From Ilyomonas sp965277535 (GTDB lineage: Bacteria; Bacteroidota; Bacteroidia; Chitinophagales; Chitinophagaceae), in the NCBI GenBank assembly GCA_965277535.1, contig OZ255825.1, positions 744,001 to 808,000 on the forward strand: 64,000 nucleotides of DNA. The letters run 5' to 3'. A program made the translations under genes and the position numbers. Below the pieces are notes generated by a model, which had not been told where the DNA came from, searched no databases, and worked only from the letters and a program-made list of their open reading frames with translations. Below, in pieces: positions 58,491 through 64,000 of the stretch. How positions within the stretch are numbered: the stretch's first letter is position 1; every line of letters begins with the position of its first letter.

Positions 58491-61355
58491 CTATAATGGC
58501 AGGTTGCGGTTTATTTTATTAGGCTGAAACTGACGCAAATCGAAGCTGAAAGAAAATGTGCGGATGATGCGGTTGGTAGGATAAAACGACCTATAATAAT
58601 CTCTGAATACTTTACTGTAAACAACCGGCAGATACACGCTGAATGCGGATTTGAAGATAGAAATTTTAAAACCGGCATCGTATAAAAATCTGCCATTGCT
58701 GTTGTCGTTCTTCCAAACATCGCTGTACGTTCCTGCATCAACAAACAACTGAATCGGAATTTTTAAAGAAAGAAGATTGAGCGGATTGATTTCATCAGGA
58801 ATATCGCTGTACAGGTTCAACGCCAGCAACCAATTATCGGTTTTGCCAACCGGATCATTAAGCAGTGGCGTGCTTACTTTAAAAAAGCCATCGCGCTGCA
58901 TTAATTGTTGGCTCAATTTGCCATCATACTGACTGCGTCCAATGAAGTAATCGCTGTAAGTATAATCTTCATATCCGTTCGGTCCTGATAGCGTTAACAG
59001 GTAACGGTCGTTATCGCCTTTAGAAAGCAATGTTTGCTGCTGTAAATAGAGAAACTTGCCTGCAAAAAAACGGGCTTGCAATCCCTGATCTTTCTTTTGA
59101 TAATTGAAAAAATAATTGCCCGTAAAGCCAGCCCGCAAAAAGGTTGCGCCCTGGTTGATGGTAAGGTTGGCATCGTAAGGATACAATTTTCGGTTATCGC
59201 TAAGGGTTGCACTCAGTTCATTTGCATAGCGATATGTCTTTTGTTTTTGTGCGACATAAAATGTATCGGGCGCAACAATGGCTGTAGTGCCGTTTCCAAA
59301 CTGGTCTTCCCAAATTAAAAAGCTTTTTGCAGTGAATGTTATTCGCTGGGTAGAACGCAAATCTTTGTTGTACAAACGATACATAACCGAAGGCGTAATG
59401 CGCGTCATTCCAAAGTACAAATGGCTGTTATCATATTGTGTAAACGAATTGATGTTGTACTTAATTCCGCTCAATGAAAATTGAAGCAGGCTTTCTTTTT
59501 CAAAAGTACTGAAACTCGCTCTGGCTGTGCCATTCAGCGACTTACTGCCAGTTGCATACAACGGCGCAATAAGAAAACGAAAACGGTTCAGCGGAAATTG
59601 ATAATTGTGTACCAAACCGCCAACCATCAGCTTGTCGTAATAGTTATAACCAAGGGCAGGCGAAAAGGAAAGATAATTGTATTTGTCAGCTTCTTTCTCA
59701 TTAAAAAGGAAAGTTGGTTTTATCGTTTTTTTTGGATTGAAGAATGACAAGCCCGTGCTATGAAGCTGGTTGAAATACGTTTGCAATGATTGCCCGCTCG
59801 TGCTTTCCAAACTAAGCTGAAAATCCTGCGGAGAAGGATGTTTATACTGCCATTGCCTGTAATAATTTCTCATGCAGCTATCAAACAATGGCTTGCCTAA
59901 ATGCCTTTCAATTGTTTTCAGCCACATAGCAGTTTTACTGTAGACAACAAAATTGTAGTTGAGAAAAGTAAAGCTATCTGCCCTTGTTTCTATCGGCTGA
60001 TCTTTGTGCATTGCCATCAAGGTTTGTAATATCAATGTATCATACTCAACGGGAAGCTTGTTAAATGGGAATTTGCGTTGTGCGCTCGTTGGATAATGCT
60101 TAGCAGAATATCTGTTTTCGTAAAAAGTATTGATGCCTTCATCCATCCACGCATGGTCTCTTTCATTTGTCGCCAGCACACCATACAGCCAGTTATGTCC
60201 TACTTCATGCGCCATAATGTTGGCCAACTCGTTTGTGCTGTCGCTCACTTCAATAAATGCGATGGTTGGGTATTCCATGCCACCTGTTTCTTTGTACGCA
60301 TCGCCCAGTACTACGCTTACTGTGTTATAAGGATAATCGCCCAGTTGGGTTGAATAAAAATGAATTGCTTTCTTTAAATAAGCACCGCTGTTTTGCCAGT
60401 TGGCTTTGTGCCAGGGATTATAAAAAGTAAATGCATCAACCGTGTGCGATGGAAGTTGAATGGTATCGTGCTGAACCAAAAACAATTTGCTCCCAAACCA
60501 TGCAAAATCGTGTGCATTCTGCAGGCCATAATGAAGTGTTTTAAACGCAGTAGCGGAAGGTGGCATTACATCATAAAACCGCTTTTTTGAAAAGAATGCT
60601 TTATTGCGGTAATGGTTGTTCCATTCGGCATAATTAAATTGACTTCCGGGCGGCAACCCGCCCCACTTTTTAAGGTTGTTCAGTTCGTCCTCGTCCTGCA
60701 AATTGCCCGATGCAGCAACTATATAATTTTGAGGGAGTGTAATATAAACATCAAAGTCTCCCATCTCACTGTAAAATTCTCCCTGGTCTAAATAAGGCAT
60801 TTGGTGCCAGCCTTCTTTGTCATATACAGCAGGCTTGGGATACCATTGCGTTGCCTGGTACGTTTGCCCTTCATGTCCGCCACGTGAAAAATTATAAGGC
60901 AACCTTACGTGAAAAGGCGTAGCAATGGTAATGCTTTGCCCCGGTGCTAAAGCATGTGGAAGTATGAGCTTTGCAATGTCAATATGATTGCTGTCGTAAG
61001 TCCAAGTAGAAGCTGTATCGTTTACTGTAAAACGAAGTCCGTTGATATATCCCCGTTCTGTTTCGTTCGAAAAATAGAAGTCGGTATTGCCGTTCTGAAG
61101 CTCTTGCTCACTAAATGTCGTTTTATCGTTCTTGTAAGCATTTTGCCACAAATGAAAATAAATAAAGCGCAACGTATCGGGTGAGTGATTTGTGTAAAGT
61201 ATGGTTTCATCACCATCCAATGAATTATCAGTATCATTTAATGTAACATGAATATTATAAGAAACATGCTGCTGCCAATAGCCTGCCTGGGCAAACGCAG
61301 AAACAGAGAAGAATAAGCAAAGAAAGATTAAGCTATAAGTAAAAAAAGTCCGCAC
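58491..61355 (-). CDS. M1 family metallopeptidase
   Basis: About 954 residues from the GTG at 61355, which puts a good signal peptide first (TFFTYSLIFLCLFFSVSAFAQ). The frame also opens at a GTG at 61418 within an oligomer copy. The N-terminal beta-domain precedes the catalytic domain with MAHEVGHNWLYG (HExxH) and the third zinc ligand in MDEGINTFYENR; the exopeptidase GAMEN is replaced by GGMEYPT. The C-terminal ~400 residues resemble a beta-barrel-type module ending FSFDLRQFQPNKIN. It probably acts in the envelope on peptides. Confidence 0.88.
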   Translation of the reverse strand: MRTFFTYSLIFLCLFFSVSAFAQAGYWQQHVSYNIHVTLNDTDNSLDGDETILYTNHSPDTLRFIYFHLWQNAYKNDKTTFSEQELQNGNTDFYFSNETERGYINGLRFTVNDTASTWTYDSNHIDIAKLILPHALAPGQSITIATPFHVRLPYNFSRGGHEGQTYQATQWYPKPAVYDKEGWHQMPYLDQGEFYSEMGDFDVYITLPQNYIVAASGNLQDEDELNNLKKWGGLPPGSQFNYAEWNNHYRNKAFFSKKRFYDVMPPSATAFKTLHYGLQNAHDFAWFGSKLFLVQHDTIQLPSHTVDAFTFYNPWHKANWQNSGAYLKKAIHFYSTQLGDYPYNTVSVVLGDAYKETGGMEYPTIAFIEVSDSTNELANIMAHEVGHNWLYGVLATNERDHAWMDEGINTFYENRYSAKHYPTSAQRKFPFNKLPVEYDTLILQTLMAMHKDQPIETRADSFTFLNYNFVVYSKTAMWLKTIERHLGKPLFDSCMRNYYRQWQYKHPSPQDFQLSLESTSGQSLQTYFNQLHSTGLSFFNPKKTIKPTFLFNEKEADKYNYLSFSPALGYNYYDKLMVGGLVHNYQFPLNRFRFLIAPLYATGSKSLNGTARASFSTFEKESLLQFSLSGIKYNINSFTQYDNSHLYFGMTRITPSVMYRLYNKDLRSTQRITFTAKSFLIWEDQFGNGTTAIVAPDTFYVAQKQKTYRYANELSATLSDNRKLYPYDANLTINQGATFLRAGFTGNYFFNYQKKDQGLQARFFAGKFLYLQQQTLLSKGDNDRYLLTLSGPNGYEDYTYSDYFIGRSQYDGKLSQQLMQRDGFFKVSTPLLNDPVGKTDNWLLALNLYSDIPDEINPLNLLSLKIPIQLFVDAGTYSDVWKNDNSNGRFLYDAGFKISIFKSAFSVYLPVVYSKVFRDYYRSFYPTNRIIRTFSFSFDLRQFQPNKINRNLPL

Positions 61356-61427
61356 TGGCTGATTGTATGATTGTAAAGTGGAAGTGAAGATAAGGGATGC
61401 TGATTTTTGTTTTTGCACATATTTATT

Positions 61428-62858
61428 TCACTTTCCTTTTCGCATCATAATAATGCGGATGGTATGCAACATAATTCGCAAATCAAGCAATAAAGAAATG
61501 TTTTTAATGTACACTAAATCGTACTGCATTCTCTCCAGCATTTCTTCAAGTGAAGAAGCATAACCAAATTGTATCATTCCCCAGGAAGTCAAGCCAGGCT
61601 TTGCTTTCAGCAGATATTTGTAATAAGGATTGTACTGCACCATTTTATCAATGTAAAATTTGCGCTCAGGTCTTGGTCCTACAAGACTCATATCACCCAC
61701 AATAATATTCCACAATTGTGGCAGTTCGTCCAGCCGCCATTTACGCATAACTTTGCCCCAGGCCGTAATGCGCAAATCGGTATCGGACGACAACTGCGGC
61801 TCGCCGCTTGGCTCTGCATTCATAATCATAGACCGGAACTTATAAATGGTAAAAGGTTTGCCTTTGTAACCAATGCGTTCCTGTACATAAAAAATAGTGC
61901 CGGGTGATGATAATTTGGTTCGCAAAGCCACATACAAAAGCAACGGGCTTAGCAACAAAAGAGCAGCGATACTTACACACACATCTATTGCGCGCTTTAT
62001 GTTTTCCTGCCAGGCAGGCATCAGGCTGGTGCTAATGTCAATTAAGGTTGCGCCGAGTACGTTTTTGGTTTTCACCGAGCCGGTAAGAATATCCAGATTA
62101 TCAGGTGCAATTTTTATAGAGATGTCTTTATCGCTCAACCTCGCCAATAGGTTTTGTTCTGTTTTTAATTCGGTTTTATCGAGTGTGATAATTACTTGTT
62201 CAATACCTTGCCTGTCAATGATGTTTTCCACTTCTTTTACTGTTCCCAGATTAGGCAGATAATGGCTCAAACCATTGCTGCTAAAGGCTTCCGTTGATAC
62301 GAAACCTACTGCACTAAAATTGATAACCTGCTTTTTTCTAACGAGCGATTTATAAATTTCCGATGCTTTATGACTATTGCCGATAAACAAAGTTTTTATA
62401 GTAAAAAGTCCTTTCGACAATTGCCTTTTTACCAAAGAAAGCAGTAGCAATCTGCCTGCGTAAGTAGTTCCAATCTGACAAACAACATACACAAAAAAAA
62501 CTTTGTAGTAATATGAATAGCTGTCAGTTTTATCATTCAAAAAAATGGCAAAAAAAACAATGGTACACCCCATTAAACATTCAATGATGGTATTGGTAAG
62601 TTCAGTTAAACGCGAACGGGTGTACAGTGAATATTTATACGAACCCATAATAGTAAACAACAACACCCAAAACAAGGGAAATGACAAAAACGATTTGATA
62701 AAAAAATGACGATTGTAGGCTAAAAGTCCGGCAAAAGAAAACGTTTCATGAATTAATTGCTGCCGGTATAACGAAACACATATCCACACCAGACACGATG
62801 TAATGAAATCGGTAATCACATACCATTTTACAGCAATTTCGTGTGGTGTAAAGCGCAT
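61428..62858 (-). CDS. undecaprenyl-phosphate sugar-1-phosphate transferase (WcaJ-like)
   Basis: A 476-residue membrane protein starting surface polysaccharide repeat units: five N-terminal hydrophobic helices, a Rossmann-like middle domain (TLFIGNSHKASEIYKSLVRKK), then a bacterial sugar-transferase domain with the motifs RAIDVCVSIAALLLLSPLLLY, IFYVQERIGYKGKPFTIYKFRSM, RKWRLDELPQLWNIIVGDMSLVGPRPE and KAKPGLTSWGMIQFGY. The 12-bp gap to the preceding dehydrogenase gene suggests an operon for nucleotide-sugar modification and glycan assembly. Confidence 0.93.
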   Translation of the reverse strand: MRFTPHEIAVKWYVITDFITSCLVWICVSLYRQQLIHETFSFAGLLAYNRHFFIKSFLSFPLFWVLLFTIMGSYKYSLYTRSRLTELTNTIIECLMGCTIVFFAIFLNDKTDSYSYYYKVFFVYVVCQIGTTYAGRLLLLSLVKRQLSKGLFTIKTLFIGNSHKASEIYKSLVRKKQVINFSAVGFVSTEAFSSNGLSHYLPNLGTVKEVENIIDRQGIEQVIITLDKTELKTEQNLLARLSDKDISIKIAPDNLDILTGSVKTKNVLGATLIDISTSLMPAWQENIKRAIDVCVSIAALLLLSPLLLYVALRTKLSSPGTIFYVQERIGYKGKPFTIYKFRSMIMNAEPSGEPQLSSDTDLRITAWGKVMRKWRLDELPQLWNIIVGDMSLVGPRPERKFYIDKMVQYNPYYKYLLKAKPGLTSWGMIQFGYASSLEEMLERMQYDLVYIKNISLLLDLRIMLHTIRIIMMRKGK

Positions 62859-62870
62859 TGGTAACGTTGC

Positions 62871-63845
62871 CTACGCAACAATTTTTGTGCTGTTGATTTT
62901 ATCTAAAATTTGATGCGCCACTTCCATTGCAGCAAAGCCATCTATTTCATTCACAGCAACAGGCTTGTTGTTCAAAATGGCATCGGCAAAAGAAGAAAGC
63001 TCATCTTTTATAGCGTTGGTAGCAGGAATTATCGGGCTTGATACCAGAATGGTTTTTTTACCCTGCGGTGTTTCAATTTCGATTGGTAATGCGCCATTTT
63101 CGTCTTCGTTTTTCAATTGAATTACTTCTGTTTTCCTATTTAAAAAATCAATGCCGATATACGCATCTTTTTGAAAGATACGCATTTTGCGCATCTTCTT
63201 CATACTGATGCGGCTGCTGGTAAGATTGGCAACACAACCATTGTAAAATTCAATGCGCACGTTGGCAATATCCGGCGTATCGGTAAGCACGGCAACACCG
63301 CTTGCCGAGATGTGCTTTACATCGCTTTTTACAATGCTTAAAATAATATCGATGTCGTGTATCATCAAATCTAAAATCACACTTACTTCGGTACCTCTTG
63401 CATTAAACTGCGCCAGCCTGTGCACTTCAATAAAAAGTGGGTTTAGCTTCCTGTCTTTTACTGAAAGAAAAGCAGGGTTAAAACGCTCTACATGACCTAC
63501 CTGCACTTTTACATTGGCTTCACGTGCCATTTTTACAATCTCTTTTCCTTCGGAAATGGTATTTACCAATGGCTTTTCAACAAATACATTTTTGCCGCGC
63601 CGGATTGCCAATTCGCACAATTCAAAATGATGCGTAGTAGGTGCAACAATATCGGCAGCATCAATCTCATTCATCAGTGCTTCGGGTGTATCATATCTTT
63701 TTATTTCATACTGATTTTCTACCTCTGATGCGGTTGCATCATCCGGATCGTAAAAACCGGTTATTTCCACATTGTTGATTTCTTTCCAGTTATTCAGGTG
63801 GAACTTACCTAAATAACCTGTTCCAAAAACACCCACTTTCAGCAT
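62871..63845 (-). CDS. Gfo/Idh/MocA family dehydrogenase
   Basis: The ATG at 63845 gives 324 residues (MLKVGVFGTGYLGKFHLNNW). The N-terminal Rossmann fold has GVFGTGYLGKFH and VEITGFYDPD; the catalytic EKPL motif is in NVFVEKPLVNT; VGHVERFNPAF is in the C-terminal substrate domain. Members oxidise or reduce nucleotide sugars or inositols with NAD(P). Closely linked to the sugar transferase gene, so it may modify a sugar nucleotide of the same glycan path. A TATATTTG -7 element lies about 22 bp upstream. Confidence 0.9.
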   Translation of the reverse strand: MLKVGVFGTGYLGKFHLNNWKEINNVEITGFYDPDDATASEVENQYEIKRYDTPEALMNEIDAADIVAPTTHHFELCELAIRRGKNVFVEKPLVNTISEGKEIVKMAREANVKVQVGHVERFNPAFLSVKDRKLNPLFIEVHRLAQFNARGTEVSVILDLMIHDIDIILSIVKSDVKHISASGVAVLTDTPDIANVRIEFYNGCVANLTSSRISMKKMRKMRIFQKDAYIGIDFLNRKTEVIQLKNEDENGALPIEIETPQGKKTILVSSPIIPATNAIKDELSSFADAILNNKPVAVNEIDGFAAMEVAHQILDKINSTKIVA

Positions 63846-63866
63846 TTGTAATCGTTTTATAAAGTA

Positions 63867-63874
63867 CAAATATA
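63867..63874 (-). promoter_or_regulatory. -7 promoter element of the dehydrogenase / sugar transferase operon
   Basis: TATATTTG on the minus strand matches TAnnTTTG exactly and lies 22 bp before the start codon. A good TTTG 19 bp further upstream is not present. Confidence 0.45.
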
Positions 63875-63931
63875 GATAAACGAAAGGTTGATGGTAAAGG
63901 GTTTGCATCATGCAAAAAATACGGTAAAAAC

Positions 63932-63967
63932 AAAAAAGCTGTCCCGACAGGTCGGGACAGCTTTTTT
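63932..63967. terminator. perfect hairpin terminator at the right edge
   Basis: AAAAAAGCTGTCCCGAC and GTCGGGACAGCTTTTTT form a 17-bp stem around AG. A and T runs on both sides suggest bidirectional use, presumably ending transcription from a gene beyond the window. Confidence 0.85.
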
Positions 63968-64000
63968 GTTTTTACAATACTTAATTTTAATTAAACAAAT

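Overview
The window looks like chromosomal DNA from a Bacteroidota bacterium, most likely a member of the Chitinophagaceae or a close relative. The evidence is a low-GC sequence, almost no Shine-Dalgarno sequences before genes, several promoter-like TTTG / TAnnTTTG pairs, a type IX secretion (T9SS) C-terminal sorting domain, and several lineage-typical families (GSCFA protein, DUF1080 and DUF481 proteins, small PorT-like barrels, a TPR histidine kinase). No rRNA, tRNA, CRISPR array, prophage or plasmid functions were seen. Most genes are housekeeping or envelope genes in short operons, separated by hairpin terminators and REP-like palindromic repeats.

Layout. 1-3.0 kb (minus strand): an RND-type efflux operon running off the left edge (small exported protein, TolC-like channel, lipoprotein adaptor), preceded by an exported protein of unknown role. 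3.6-14.4 kb: ligA, a DUF1080 sugar hydrolase, a membrane glycosyltransferase, a DUF481 barrel, thioredoxin, a GH43-like enzyme, a lipase-maturation-factor-like protein and a DUF1624-type acyltransferase. Two copies of a ~220 bp palindromic element lie here. 14.6-19.6 kb: an ABC-F ATPase with one degenerate ATP site, then a sugar MFS transporter and a ROK sugar kinase. 20.4-24.0 kb: a KAS III enzyme, an IS5-like insertion sequence with 18-bp inverted repeats and a frameshifted transposase, and an S41 C-terminal protease. 24.0-30.0 kb: an amino-sugar kinase with murQ (peptidoglycan sugar recycling), a T9SS-secreted protein, and an rlmB / HMG-CoA lyase / GSCFA operon.

30.0-36.3 kb: a 15-codon micro-ORF with a perfect Shine-Dalgarno sequence, an RsmI-like methylase, an acyl-CoA dehydrogenase with a TetR-type operator, a helix-hairpin-helix protein, an MBL hydrolase and ftsE. 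36.4-44.8 kb: fabG, a family 2 glycosyltransferase, a response regulator with a TPR histidine kinase split by an apparent frameshift, an outer-membrane barrel, tatC and a CNNM/CBS protein. 44.9-50.6 kb: an M23 peptidase, a compact cassette of two related 60-residue proteins plus a nucleotidyltransferase, a fatty-acyl-CoA ligase, a CPBP protease and class II aldolase. 50.8-64 kb: PAP2 phosphatase, lpxB with a repeat-derived insertion, an ABC ATPase plus TolC pair, an aldo/keto reductase, ispD, an acetyltransferase, an M1 peptidase, an undecaprenyl-phosphate sugar transferase and a Gfo/Idh dehydrogenase.

Best candidates for something new are: (1) the Shine-Dalgarno-led micro-ORF at 30092-30139; (2) a strongly over-represented oligomer GCAAAAACAAA scattered through genes and leaders over the whole window; (3) the three-gene nucleotidyltransferase cassette at 45678-46556. 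None can be proved from sequence alone.
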